Assembly (NCBI GenBank): GCA_902576125.1
Contig: CACGUF010000002.1
Location: forward strand, 64,145 to 128,144
Length of the DNA: 64,000 nucleotides
Source of the DNA: an uncultured Alphaproteobacteria bacterium
GTDB lineage: Bacteria > Pseudomonadota > Alphaproteobacteria > HIMB59 > GCA-002718135
Reading direction: 5' to 3'
The notes beneath the pieces were generated by a model. The model made no database searches, was not told the DNA's origin, and worked only from the letters and a program-made list of their open reading frames with translations. A program made the position numbers and the translations under genes. Numbering within the stretch: position 1 is the first letter of the stretch; every line of letters starts with the position of its first letter. Shown piece after piece: positions 18,993 through 28,081 of the stretch.

Positions 18993-19908
18993 TTATTTTA
19001 TCATTTACTTCGAAAGAGAAACCTCGAATAAAATCTTTTAATTCAACAGCTTTTTTACCTTCACGCTGTATTAGTGTAGGAAGTATACTTCCATCATTAC
19101 ATCCTAACATAAATTTATTATTTAAAATTGTGGATTGCTGCCCTTTATCTTTACGCTTTATAGCTTTTAAAATTTTAATTCTCTCACCTCGATAAACAAA
19201 CCACGAACCTGGTTTTGGTCCATGAGCTCGTATGTGATTGTAAACTTGATTAGTAGAATTATTAAAATTTATTTTTCTATCAGCAGACGTGAACTTACTT
19301 GCGTATGTAACATTATTTGTGTCCTGTTTATTAGATGGAGTTTTATTTTCAAAAATTTTAGGCAAAACTTCAAGCATTGTTAGTTTACCTAAATTTGTAA
19401 GGGCAACTGTCAATTCATCACTATACATATCATCGCTTATTTTTAAGCTTGCTTGATAAATAATATCTCCAGCGTCAAGTTTGGGAGAAATCTTAATTAC
19501 ACTTATTCCAGTTTGCGCATCTCCTGCTAACAAAGCATGTTCAATTGGTGCTGCCCCTCTCCATCTTGGAAGTAAAGATACATGAATATTAATACATCCA
19601 AATTTTGGTATATCTAATAATTCAGATGGTAAAATGATACCATATGCAACTACAATAATTATATCAGGTTCAAAACTTTTAATTTTTTCCATTGCTGAGA
19701 AATCTATAGAACTTGGATAGAAGATTTCTAAATTATTTTTTTTAGCAATTTGATAAACTGGGCTTTCTTCAATATGCATGCCTCTATTTTTTTTTCTTGG
19801 AGGCTGTGTAAATACACCAACTATATTTAAACTATTATCAATTAAATGTTGTAAATGTTGGGCCGCTATATGTGGTGTGCCCATAAAAATTATTTTTTTA
19901 TCATTCAT
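18985..19908 (-). CDS. fmt: Methionyl-tRNA formyltransferase
   Basis: Formylates initiator Met-tRNA using 10-formyl-THF. The catalytic region reads GCINIHVSLLPRWRGAAPIEHALLAGD, with Asn and His at about residues 107-109 and the SLLP folate-domain signature. A later ISPKLDAGDI supplies the Asp. The C-terminal OB-like domain (HGPKPGSWFVYRGERIKIL) binds tRNA. At 307 aa it is full length. It is coupled to def upstream and truA downstream by short overlaps. Confidence 0.95.
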   Translation of the reverse strand: MNDKKIIFMGTPHIAAQHLQHLIDNSLNIVGVFTQPPRKKNRGMHIEESPVYQIAKKNNLEIFYPSSIDFSAMEKIKSFEPDIIIVVAYGIILPSELLDIPKFGCINIHVSLLPRWRGAAPIEHALLAGDAQTGISVIKISPKLDAGDIIYQASLKISDDMYSDELTVALTNLGKLTMLEVLPKIFENKTPSNKQDTNNVTYASKFTSADRKINFNNSTNQVYNHIRAHGPKPGSWFVYRGERIKILKAIKRKDKGQQSTILNNKFMLGCNDGSILPTLIQREGKKAVELKDFIRGFSFEVNDKINA

Positions 19909-20414
19909 CTATTTTTTATATTTTGTAATTTTTTTACTTTTTTTACTAATATGTTTCTTTTTAAAGATGATAGATAGTCAACAAATAATTTTCCAGATAA
20001 ATGATCAATTTCATGTTGCAGTATTCTTGCTTCATAACCATCTATTTCTTTTTTAATTAATTTTTCATTTTCATCTGTATACTCAACAATAATTTTTTTA
20101 GGTCTTTCAATATCTGCATATTGTTCAGGTAAAGACAAGCATCCCTCTTCCATGGTAGTTTTTTCTGCAGAATATTCTATAATTGAGGGATTAAATAAAA
20201 TATAATTTTCTTTTTTATCATTTTCCTTATCTTCAAAATTTATTGTAACAATTTGCTTTAATATACCAACTTGATTGGCTGCTAACCCAACACCTGGAGC
20301 TTTAATCATGATATCCATCATTTGATGCGCAATATTAATATCTTCTTTAGTAATTTTAGTTAGTTTTTTTGCTTTAAGGCGTAAAACTTCATTGGGAACT
20401 AATAGTATTTCCAT
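19905..20414 (-). CDS. def: Peptide deformylase
   Basis: Removes the formyl group from nascent proteins. All three metal-site motifs are present: GVGLAANQVG (motif 1, about residues 41-50), EEGCLSLPE with the metal cysteine (motif 2, about 90-98) and QHEIDHLSGKLF with two metal histidines (motif 3, about 132-143). At 169 aa it is a type I enzyme. It is the first gene of the def-fmt-truA operon, six bases after recR. Confidence 0.96.
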   Translation of the reverse strand: MEILLVPNEVLRLKAKKLTKITKEDINIAHQMMDIMIKAPGVGLAANQVGILKQIVTINFEDKENDKKENYILFNPSIIEYSAEKTTMEEGCLSLPEQYADIERPKKIIVEYTDENEKLIKKEIDGYEARILQHEIDHLSGKLFVDYLSSLKRNILVKKVKKLQNIKNR

Positions 20415-20420
20415 TAATTT

Positions 20421-21020
20421 CTAGACTATTTTTTTTCGTGATTGAAATGCAGTATTTAGAGTATTTTCATCTAGATAATGCACTTCACCTCCAATAGGGA
20501 TACCTTGTGCTAATCTTGTAACTGTTAAATTTTTAAATAACTCTAATTTATCAGCTATTACGTGTGTTGTTGTTTGCCCTTCCATTGTAGTACTTAATGC
20601 AAGTATAACCTCACTAATCTTATTTTCCTTAATTCTTTTTAATAATTTAGTGATATTTAGTTCATCAGTTCCAATTCCATTGATTGCTGATAATGATCCT
20701 CCTAACACATGGTATAATCCTTTATAAAAACCAGTTCTTTCAAATGTCCATAAATCAGACACATCTTCAATGATGCAGATTGATTTCTCATCTCTGTTTG
20801 AGCTTGAGCAAATATTGCAAGGATTTTTCATATCTACATTACCACATACAGAACATTCACTAATAAGTTTATGAGAGGACTCCAATGTTTGTATCAAAGG
20901 TAACAATGATCTATCTTTGTTTTTTAATAAATAAAGAGCAATTCTTTGTGCTGAACGCCTTCCTAAGCCAGGAAGTTTAGAAATATCAGTGATTAATTTT
21001 TCTATTGCAGATCCGTCCAT
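20421..21020 (-). CDS. recR: Recombination mediator protein RecR
   Basis: Helps load RecA at gaps together with RecO and RecF. The N-terminal helix-hairpin-helix is KLPGLGRRSAQRIALYLL. A four-cysteine zinc site follows (CSVCGNVDMKNPCNIC, about residues 56-71), then a Toprim domain beginning ICIIEDVSDLW, and a C-terminal RLAQGIPIGGEVHYLDENTL. At 199 aa it is full length. It follows ybaB by two bases in the conserved dnaX-ybaB-recR order. Confidence 0.96.
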   Translation of the reverse strand: MDGSAIEKLITDISKLPGLGRRSAQRIALYLLKNKDRSLLPLIQTLESSHKLISECSVCGNVDMKNPCNICSSSNRDEKSICIIEDVSDLWTFERTGFYKGLYHVLGGSLSAINGIGTDELNITKLLKRIKENKISEVILALSTTMEGQTTTHVIADKLELFKNLTVTRLAQGIPIGGEVHYLDENTLNTAFQSRKKIV

Positions 21021-21022
21021 TA

Positions 21023-21346
21023 CTAAAAAGGCAATTTCATTCCAGGCGGTAAAGGTAATCCTCCTGTAACAGATTTCATTTCTTCTTGTGCAGCTGCCTC
21101 TCCCTTTTGTTTTGCATCATTAATTGCAGCAACTATTAAATCTTCTGTAATTTCTTTATCATCAGGTTTTAATAAACTCTCATCAAGGTTAATTCTTTTT
21201 ATTTCACCTTTAGCTGTGGCAGTAACTTTTACAACTCCACCTCCTGACAAACCTTCAACTTCGATAGAATTCAGTTTTTCCTGAGCTTCTGCCATTTTTT
21301 TTTGGAGTTCCTGAGCTTGTTTCATCATATTACCAATGTTAACCAT
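21023..21346 (-). CDS. ybaB: YbaB/EbfC family nucleoid-associated protein
   Basis: A 107-aa DNA-binding dimer that coats the nucleoid in studied species. It starts NMMKQAQELQKKMAEAQEKL, forming the N-terminal coiled helix, then has VEGLSGGGVVKVTATAKGEIKRINLD and a GLPLPPGMKLPF tail, all typical of the family. It lies between dnaX and recR; the start codon shares one base with the end of dnaX. Confidence 0.95.
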   Translation of the reverse strand: MVNIGNMMKQAQELQKKMAEAQEKLNSIEVEGLSGGGVVKVTATAKGEIKRINLDESLLKPDDKEITEDLIVAAINDAKQKGEAAAQEEMKSVTGGLPLPPGMKLPF

Positions 21347-23031
21347 TATACCTCCTTATGATTTTCTTGCTTAAATTCATCAATAGTTTCATCAACAGTT
21401 TCTGTAATATCAGTAATAGAATGAATACTCAAACCTGGAAGAGCGTCTAGTATTTTTTTTACTTCGGGTTGATTTTTCATTATTTTTATTTCATTTTGTT
21501 GATCAATAATATCTTCTTCACTTAAAGAACTTCCGATATTACTATCTGAAGAATGAACTTGCCATATTCTTCCAGTCCACCTTGAAATCAGTTTAGCAAC
21601 ATTTCTATTAAAATGCTGATCTCTAATTAGTGAAGTATTTACAACAATTTCACCTTCTTTAAATGATATAAGTTTAACTGAATTATATAGTTGAGTGTGC
21701 AGTAAAGCTTCTCTTTTCTTATAAAAAAGATCAACAAATTCTCTAAAATTAGAAATCTTGATTATAGAGGGTTCTGTAGTATTGTTATTATTAGAAGTAG
21801 TAACGGTCTTTAAATTATTATTTAAATTAACTTTTTTTTTTATTTCTTGATTTTCTGTTATTAATTTATCATTAATTTCATTTTTATTTAAACTTTCTTT
21901 TTTAAACTTTTCAGGATTTGGACTATCACTTATAAATATGAGTCTTATAATTATCATTTCTGCAAGTTGGAATAGATGGTGTCCACTTTGTAATTCCTGA
22001 AAACCTTTAAAAAGAACTTGCCACATTATACCAAGTGAATTCATTGATAATTGATTAGCAAAACTAGTACCTCTTATTCTTTCAATTTCAGGTATCGTAA
22101 TATCATTTTTAATATCAGGTAAAATTTTGATTTGAGTTATAGAGTGAATGGCATTTAATAATTCTTCAAAAATCATCAAAATATCCGCTCCGGAGTTATA
22201 AAGATCTCTGAAAATTTTTAAGGATTCAGATACATCACCTTTAGTAATATTTTCTAGAAGATCATATATTTTTCCTCTATCAGCTAGACCTAACATACTT
22301 ATTACTGTTTCAGCTGTAACATTGATATTATTATTTATTATTGCTTGATCAAGTAAACTTATAGAGTCCCTTACTGAGCCATCGCCCGCTCTAACTAATA
22401 GTGCAATTGCGTCATCATCTATAATAATTTTTTCCTGTTCTGAGATTTTTTTTAAATGTTTGGCTAAATTGTCTGAATCAACTCTTTTTAGATCAAAACG
22501 TTGACATCTAGACAAGATTGTTACTGGAATTTTTTTTACTTCGGTTGTAGCAAAAATAAATTTAACATGTTCAGGAGGTTCCTCCAACGTTTTTAATAAT
22601 GCATTAAAAGCACTTTTTGAGAGCATATGAACTTCATCTATAATAAATATTTTAAATTTATTATTGACCGCTTTATATTTTACGTTTTCTATAATTTCTC
22701 TTACGTCATCAACTCCAGTTTTACTAGCAGCATCCATTTCAATAACATCTAAATTATGATCGGATCTAATTGAATTGCATGAGTCACATTTTCCACAGGG
22801 CTCACAACTAGTTTCCTTCCTATTTTCACAGTTTAAACTCATTGCAATTAGTCTTGCAGTTGTAGTTTTACCAACTCCACGAACACCAGTTAAGAGATAG
22901 GCATTTGCAATTCTATTACTTTTTATTGCATTAGTTAAAATTTGGACCAAGATTTCTTGACCTATTAAATCAGCAAATTTTTGTGGCCTATATTTCCTTG
23001 CAAGTACTTTATATTCTAAATTATCTTTCAT
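21346..23031 (-). CDS. dnaX: DNA polymerase III subunits gamma/tau
   Basis: The clamp-loader ATPase. The AAA+ domain has LLTGVRGVGKTTTARLIA (Walker A, about residue 45), a four-cysteine zinc module (CEPCGKCDSC), IIDEVHMLSKSAFNALLKTLEEPP (Walker B) and LSRCQRFDLKR (sensor/arginine finger). Domain III ends near residue 365, then a low-complexity linker leads into a tau-type C-terminal domain. A run of ten A in the coding strand (21832-21841, about codon 398) lies in that linker. Either shifted frame stops within three codons, so slippage could make a shorter gamma form. Confidence 0.95.
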   Translation of the reverse strand: MKDNLEYKVLARKYRPQKFADLIGQEILVQILTNAIKSNRIANAYLLTGVRGVGKTTTARLIAMSLNCENRKETSCEPCGKCDSCNSIRSDHNLDVIEMDAASKTGVDDVREIIENVKYKAVNNKFKIFIIDEVHMLSKSAFNALLKTLEEPPEHVKFIFATTEVKKIPVTILSRCQRFDLKRVDSDNLAKHLKKISEQEKIIIDDDAIALLVRAGDGSVRDSISLLDQAIINNNINVTAETVISMLGLADRGKIYDLLENITKGDVSESLKIFRDLYNSGADILMIFEELLNAIHSITQIKILPDIKNDITIPEIERIRGTSFANQLSMNSLGIMWQVLFKGFQELQSGHHLFQLAEMIIIRLIFISDSPNPEKFKKESLNKNEINDKLITENQEIKKKVNLNNNLKTVTTSNNNNTTEPSIIKISNFREFVDLFYKKREALLHTQLYNSVKLISFKEGEIVVNTSLIRDQHFNRNVAKLISRWTGRIWQVHSSDSNIGSSLSEEDIIDQQNEIKIMKNQPEVKKILDALPGLSIHSITDITETVDETIDEFKQENHKEV

Positions 23032-23039
23032 AATTTTAA

Positions 23040-23130
23040 GGAAGGTTAAAAGACCCGAATAAACTTGATACAGCTGCTTCTTTTCAGACCTGACTGGATT
23101 AACAAGATATTCGCCCTCAAACCTTCCACT
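23040..23130 (-). ncRNA. ffs: Signal recognition particle 4.5S RNA
   Basis: The minus strand contains the SRP RNA core GTCAGGTCTGAAAAGAAGCAGC, matching the universal GTCAGGTCCGGAAGGAAGCAGC except for paired changes. The closing pairs become C-G and U-A around a GAAA tetraloop. The outer ends GGAAGGTT and AACCTTCC pair, at about 23121-23128 and 23040-23047, defining an RNA of about 90 nt. Its place just upstream of dnaX is the usual alphaproteobacterial location. Exact ends are estimated from the pairing. Confidence 0.92.
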
Positions 23131-23182
23131 CCTAGTATATCATTAAAGAATAAAAAAATAACTTGTGAATTATCTTTTATGT

Positions 23183-24025
23183 TTATTTTTTTCTAAATTT
23201 TGACTTTTTATAAACACCTAATACTTTAATTTCTTTACAAAAAAATTTCATTTCCTCTAATGCTAATTTTACTGAATTATCATTAGGATGTCCTTCAAAA
23301 TCAATGTAAAATTGAGCCACATCAAAACCTTGGGGGTGAATATAGCTTTCTAATTTAGTTATATTTATTCCATTACTAGCAAAACCGCCAAGACATTTAT
23401 ATAAAGATGCAGGTATGCTTCTGACAACAAATACAAGTGTTGTCAAAAGATCATTTGAGTTAGACTCTATCTCACTTTTATTTTTTGACATGATCAAAAA
23501 TCTTGTAACATTATATTGTGAGTCTTGAAAATTTTTTTCAAGAATTTCTAAATTGTAAATTTTAGCTGCAAGTTCGGAAGCGATTGCACCATCTTCTTTA
23601 CTATTTAAATCAGATATTTTTTTTGCAGAACCAGCAGTATCAGCAGCTACAATCATTTCTTTATTTAGATTGATAATTTTATTTCTACATTGAGCAATAC
23701 CCTGTTCATGACTATGTATTCTTTTAAGATCATTCAATTTTGTCCCTGGTACCACGAGTAAATTATGTTTAACTTCCAAGAAATACTCTCCAATAATATG
23801 TAAATCTGAGTCTGGAATAAGCCTTTGTGTATCTGCAACCCTGCCAGCTTGCGAATTTTCAATGGGAACTAAAGCTATGTTTGCTCTTTCATCTCTAACA
23901 CATGCAAACATTTCTTCAAATGTTGAACAAGGAACACTCTTAGCCTCTGGAAAAACGTTTTTACCAGCTTGTTCACTATAAGCTCCATTTATGCCTTGAA
24001 AAGCAAAACTATTTACTTGTTCCAT
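23183..24025 (-). CDS. pheA: Prephenate dehydratase
   Basis: Makes phenylpyruvate from prephenate in phenylalanine synthesis. The periplasmic-binding-like catalytic domain starts FQGINGAYSEQAG and includes VPIENSQAG and the catalytic TRFLIM motif (about residue 174). An ACT regulatory domain follows, with KLESYIHPQGFDVAQFYIDFEGHP, the alphaproteobacterial version of the phenylalanine-binding ESRP region. There is no chorismate mutase domain, so it is the monofunctional form of 280 aa. It overlaps kdsB by 17 bases. Confidence 0.94.
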   Translation of the reverse strand: MEQVNSFAFQGINGAYSEQAGKNVFPEAKSVPCSTFEEMFACVRDERANIALVPIENSQAGRVADTQRLIPDSDLHIIGEYFLEVKHNLLVVPGTKLNDLKRIHSHEQGIAQCRNKIINLNKEMIVAADTAGSAKKISDLNSKEDGAIASELAAKIYNLEILEKNFQDSQYNVTRFLIMSKNKSEIESNSNDLLTTLVFVVRSIPASLYKCLGGFASNGINITKLESYIHPQGFDVAQFYIDFEGHPNDNSVKLALEEMKFFCKEIKVLGVYKKSKFRKK

Positions 24026-24749
24026 TGTTATTCTTTATGATTTTTTCTACTAAAATTAAATCTTCCATCGTATCTACACTAATTGGAACATTTTCTATAT
24101 AAATTATTCCAATTTTAATACCCGCATCAAGTGCCCTAAATTGTTCCAATTTTCTTTCAATTTCATTTTTTGAAGGCTCCATTGATACAATTTTATATAG
24201 TGTACTTGGTTTAAAACTATATATTCCTACATGCTGATAAATGTTTTCATATTGCTTTCTTGAATCTTTATAAAATTCAATGCTATTGCCAACAGAAATA
24301 GATTTTTCCCAATCTATAGAAACTTTTGTAATATTAGTGTTACTTTCTTGATCACTTGAAATGTTAGTTGCAATTGTTCCAATTTCATAACCATAATTAA
24401 GAGGTAAGTTTACAATTTCTAAAATCATAGGATTAATTAAAGGCATGTCTCCTTGAAGATTAATAATACTTTCATATTCATTTTTATTATGAAGTGTATT
24501 AAATGCCTCAAAGACTCTATCAGTTCCAGAAGGAAGGTCTGGATCAGTCATTATTGCTTTACCACCATTCGAAGTAATTAAATCAAATACCTGTTTCTCA
24601 CTGCATGCCACAAAAACATCTCCAATTTTAGAATCTATACCCTGCTGCCAAACTCTTTGAATCATTGAGATTCCATCAATTTTGGCCAGAGGTTTATTAG
24701 GGAAACGTTGAGAGGCCATTCTGGCCGGAATTATTACCGCTGTTTTCAT
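24009..24749 (-). CDS. kdsB: 3-deoxy-manno-octulosonate cytidylyltransferase
   Basis: Activates Kdo with CTP for lipopolysaccharide inner-core synthesis. IIPARMASQRFPNKPLAKIDG is the nucleotide-binding N-terminus; SGTDRVFEAF and INLQGDMPLI (metal-binding Asp) follow, then YQHVGIYSFK and LEQFRALDAGIKIGI. At 246 aa it is normal. Its presence implies an LPS-type outer membrane. It leads the kdsB-pheA pair and is divergent from the cytochrome c gene. Confidence 0.95.
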   Translation of the reverse strand: MKTAVIIPARMASQRFPNKPLAKIDGISMIQRVWQQGIDSKIGDVFVACSEKQVFDLITSNGGKAIMTDPDLPSGTDRVFEAFNTLHNKNEYESIINLQGDMPLINPMILEIVNLPLNYGYEIGTIATNISSDQESNTNITKVSIDWEKSISVGNSIEFYKDSRKQYENIYQHVGIYSFKPSTLYKIVSMEPSKNEIERKLEQFRALDAGIKIGIIYIENVPISVDTMEDLILVEKIIKNNNGTSK

Positions 24750-24840
24750 AAATTATGCGACAATTAAGCAGTATTTAGCATTTTATTCAGTGTTTTCATT
24801 TCTATTCATTTTTAAAAAAATCTATATAGATGTCTTACAC

Positions 24841-25386
24841 ATGTCTGGTCTCGAAGTTAATAAAATTCTGGCTTCTATTATATTGGCAATACTTGTTGTA
24901 ACAGTAATTGGCCATATTGGAGATATAATCATTGATATAGAACATCATGAAATGAAAGAAACTGCATATAAAATCGATGTGCCTGAATCTGATGAAGTTA
25001 TTGCAGGGGATGCGCCAAAAGAAGAAATTATTGAGCCAATTTCATTAATCTTAGCAAGTGCTTCTCTCGAAAAAGGAGAAAAACTGTTTAAAAAATGTAG
25101 TGCTTGCCATAATTATGAAAAAAATAGTGCAAGCAAAGTTGGTCCTAACTTATGGAATATTATAAATAGACCAAAAGCAAATGTTGATGGATTTGTTTAT
25201 TCAAAAGCATTGGCAGAGTATGGTGGTGAATGGAGTTATGAAGAATTGGCAGAATTTTTATATAAACCTAAGAAATTTATTAAGGGTACAAAAATGAATT
25301 TTGCTGGTTTGAAGAAAGTTCAAGATAGAGCTAACATTGTTTTATTTTTGAGAGAACAAGCAGAAAATCCTGTTCCTCTACCGTAA
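24841..25386 (+). CDS. Membrane-anchored c-type cytochrome (CycM-like)
   Basis: The track starts upstream at 24790, but ATG at 24841 (MSGLEVNKILASIILAI) matches the usual start of this family and puts an uncleaved transmembrane anchor at residues 7-27. A periplasmic linker leads to one cytochrome c domain. The haem site is KKCSACHNYE, with the axial His in the CxxCH, and the sixth-ligand Met lies in GTKMNFAGL. This layout matches CycM/c552-type cytochromes that shuttle electrons between the bc1 complex and cytochrome oxidase. The partner bc1 genes are at the start of this window. Confidence 0.9.
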   Translation: MSGLEVNKILASIILAILVVTVIGHIGDIIIDIEHHEMKETAYKIDVPESDEVIAGDAPKEEIIEPISLILASASLEKGEKLFKKCSACHNYEKNSASKVGPNLWNIINRPKANVDGFVYSKALAEYGGEWSYEELAEFLYKPKKFIKGTKMNFAGLKKVQDRANIVLFLREQAENPVPLP

Positions 25387-25394
25387 ACTGAAAA

Positions 25395-26177
25395 ATGCAT
25401 AATTCCCATCAGGAATATCTAATCTTTGCAAATAAACTTGCTGATGCAGCTAGCATTATATCAATGCAGTATTTTAGAAATACTATAGACATAGATAATA
25501 AAAGTGATGAAACTCCAGTAACTATTGCGGATAAAAATACAGAATTAAAAATAAGATCAATGATTGAGAAAGAATATCCCAACCATGGAATTTTAGGAGA
25601 AGAGTTTGACAGCATTAATCCAGATGCAGAATTTGTTTGGGTAATAGATCCAATAGATGGTACAAGAAGTTATATTGCAGGTCACAAAGATTATGGTAAT
25701 TTAATTTCTTTAACTCAAAACAAAAAACCAATTATAGGAATTATTAATTGTCCCGCACATGAAGAAAGATGGGTTGGGGCTATAAATCAAAATTCATACC
25801 TTAATACAAAACCTGTAAAAACATCCAGTATAACAAAAATTGAAGATGCCTATCTTTTTACATCAGGATTATACTTTGATGAACCACATTTAAGAAAAGC
25901 TGTAGATAAGATTACTAATAAAGTAAGGTATTATCGTTATGGTGGTGACTGCTACATGTATGGCATGGTGGCTTCAGGATTAATTGATATTGTTATTGAA
26001 GACACTTTAAAAGCTCATGATTATATGGCTTTAGTAAATGTAATAGAGGGAGCTGGGGGTAAAATTACAGATAAATTTGGCAATGAAATAACCACAGAAT
26101 CCCAAGGCAGTGTTGTAGCTTCAGCAAACGAGAAGCTTCACTATGAATTAATTTCTTTAATAAACGAAGAAAATTAA
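25395..26177 (+). CDS. hisN: Inositol monophosphatase-family histidinol-phosphatase
   Basis: A Mg-dependent phosphatase of 260 aa. The metal site is visible as GILGEEFDS (Glu, about residues 60-68) and WVIDPIDGTRSYIAGHKDYGNLI (about 79-101); the variant with G-T-R plus an aromatic is the HisN pattern rather than that of inositol monophosphatase. The third motif, KAHDYMALVNVIEGAGG, completes the site. It probably makes histidinol from histidinol phosphate. Other sugar phosphates remain possible. It follows the cytochrome c gene by eight bases. Confidence 0.85.
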   Translation: MHNSHQEYLIFANKLADAASIISMQYFRNTIDIDNKSDETPVTIADKNTELKIRSMIEKEYPNHGILGEEFDSINPDAEFVWVIDPIDGTRSYIAGHKDYGNLISLTQNKKPIIGIINCPAHEERWVGAINQNSYLNTKPVKTSSITKIEDAYLFTSGLYFDEPHLRKAVDKITNKVRYYRYGGDCYMYGMVASGLIDIVIEDTLKAHDYMALVNVIEGAGGKITDKFGNEITTESQGSVVASANEKLHYELISLINEEN

Positions 26178-26211
26178 TTTAAATTTTAATTAAAGTAATT
26201 ATATTAGTTTT

Positions 26212-28041
26212 ATGAAATCTTTTATCACTATTATCACAATTTTTATCTTATTAATTTCAAATAATATTTTGGCAGAAACTAATATATCCCATGCAATCGC
26301 TATGCATGGAGAGCCAAAATATAGTCAAGATTTTATCAGTGTTGAATATGTAAGCAACAGTGCGGAAAAAGGTGGGGATATAGTTAGAAGTGCAATAGGA
26401 ACTTATGATACATTTAATCCATTTACACTCAAAGGGACATCTGCTGCAGGTATAGGATTATTGTATGAAACTTTAACGGTTGGATCTAGTGATGAGGCAT
26501 TTACAGAATATGGACTTCTCGCTAAAAATATAGAATGGCCTGATGACCGCTCCTGGGTAACATTTACTCTAAGAAATGAAGCAAGATGGCATGATGGAAA
26601 GAAAATAACAAGTGATGATGTTGTCTGGACCTTCAATACTTTAATGGAGAAAGGTCATCCATTTTATAAATATTATTATGGAGATGTAAGTGAAGTAGTT
26701 AAAATAAATGACAATAAAGTTAAGTTTATATTTTCAACAAATACTAATAAAGAACTAGTGTTAATTGTTGGACAACTTCCAGTACTGCCTAAACACTATT
26801 GGGAAAATAAAAATTTTGAAGAAACAACACTGGAAGTACCTATAGGTAGTGGTCCTTACAAAGTTAAGTCCTATGATGCTGGCAGATCAATTACTTTTGA
26901 ACTGGATTTAAATTACTGGGGTTTTAAAAATAATAATGTACCTATTAAGGTAGGAAAAGATAACATTGCTACAATACGCTATGATTATTACAAAGATAGA
27001 GGTGTTGAAAGAGAAGCTTTCAAATCTGGTGAAATTGATTTCTTTTCTGAAAATTCTTCAAAAGAATGGGCAACTAGTTATGATATTAATGCAGTTAATG
27101 AAGGTTTAATAAATAAAGAGCTCATTGATCATGAAAATCCACAGGGAATGCAGGCTTTCGCTTTTAATACTCGCAAAAATATTTTTAGTGACAAAAGAGT
27201 TAGAAAAGCTCTTAGTTATGCATTTGATTTTGAGTGGACTAATAAAAATTTATTTTATGGAGCCTACAAAAGAAGTGATAGTTTTTTTGAAAATTCTGAG
27301 CTTGCTTCTTCAGGATTGCCATCACAAAAAGAGCTTACTTACTTAAGTCCATATATGGATCAGCTTCCAAAAGAAATATTTAATACTGAATATAAAAATC
27401 CTAAAACAGATGGATCAGGTTTTATAAGAAGTGAATTGCAAGAAGCTACAAAACTTCTTAGGGATGCTGGTTGGAAACTTGAGGATGGTAAGCTAGAAAA
27501 TTCTAAAGGTGAAACTTTTGAATTTGAAATTTTACTAGTTTCACCTGCATTTGAAAGAATAGTGTTACCGTTTATTGATAATCTAGAAAAGCTTGGAATA
27601 AATGCATCTTTAAGAACAATTGATAGCTCACAGTACCAAAAAAGAATAGAAAGTTTTGATTTTGACATGGTAGTATTTACTTTTTCTCAAAGCTTGTCTC
27701 CAGGAAATGAACAAAGAAACTTTTGGAGCTCCGAAGCTGCTGATACAAATGGCTCCCGAAATATTATAGGTATAAAAAATAATGTAATTGATTTATTAAT
27801 CGAAAATCTAATTAATGCAAAAGATAGAGAAGACTTAATTACAATTACCAGAGCTCTTGATAGGGTTCTTCTTTGGAATTATTATGTAATTCCTCAGTGG
27901 CATATTTCTTCATATCGAGTTTTGTATTGGGATATCTTTGATCAGCCAAAACAAAAGCCTAAATATTCCCTTGGATTTGATACTTGGTGGATAAATCAAA
28001 ATAAATTTAATTTTATTAATTCACAAAGATCTACTAACTAA
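26212..28041 (+). CDS. yejA: ABC transporter substrate-binding protein, YejA-like (family 5)
   Basis: A 609-aa periplasmic binding protein of the peptide/oligopeptide class. It begins with a signal peptide (hydrophobic residues 4-19, cleavage near ILA-ET), then AIAMHGEPKYSQDF, which is typical of YejA. Family 5 motifs such as WHDGKKITSDDVVWTFNTL and PIGSGPYKVKSY follow. It is the first gene of a yejABEF-type operon for peptide uptake (microcin C import in E. coli). The gene is intact although the two permease genes after it are frameshifted. Confidence 0.9.
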   Translation: MKSFITIITIFILLISNNILAETNISHAIAMHGEPKYSQDFISVEYVSNSAEKGGDIVRSAIGTYDTFNPFTLKGTSAAGIGLLYETLTVGSSDEAFTEYGLLAKNIEWPDDRSWVTFTLRNEARWHDGKKITSDDVVWTFNTLMEKGHPFYKYYYGDVSEVVKINDNKVKFIFSTNTNKELVLIVGQLPVLPKHYWENKNFEETTLEVPIGSGPYKVKSYDAGRSITFELDLNYWGFKNNNVPIKVGKDNIATIRYDYYKDRGVEREAFKSGEIDFFSENSSKEWATSYDINAVNEGLINKELIDHENPQGMQAFAFNTRKNIFSDKRVRKALSYAFDFEWTNKNLFYGAYKRSDSFFENSELASSGLPSQKELTYLSPYMDQLPKEIFNTEYKNPKTDGSGFIRSELQEATKLLRDAGWKLEDGKLENSKGETFEFEILLVSPAFERIVLPFIDNLEKLGINASLRTIDSSQYQKRIESFDFDMVVFTFSQSLSPGNEQRNFWSSEAADTNGSRNIIGIKNNVIDLLIENLINAKDREDLITITRALDRVLLWNYYVIPQWHISSYRVLYWDIFDQPKQKPKYSLGFDTWWINQNKFNFINSQRSTN

Positions 28042-28081
28042 TAAGTTAAAAACTTAACATAAATAATATAAATACATCTTA

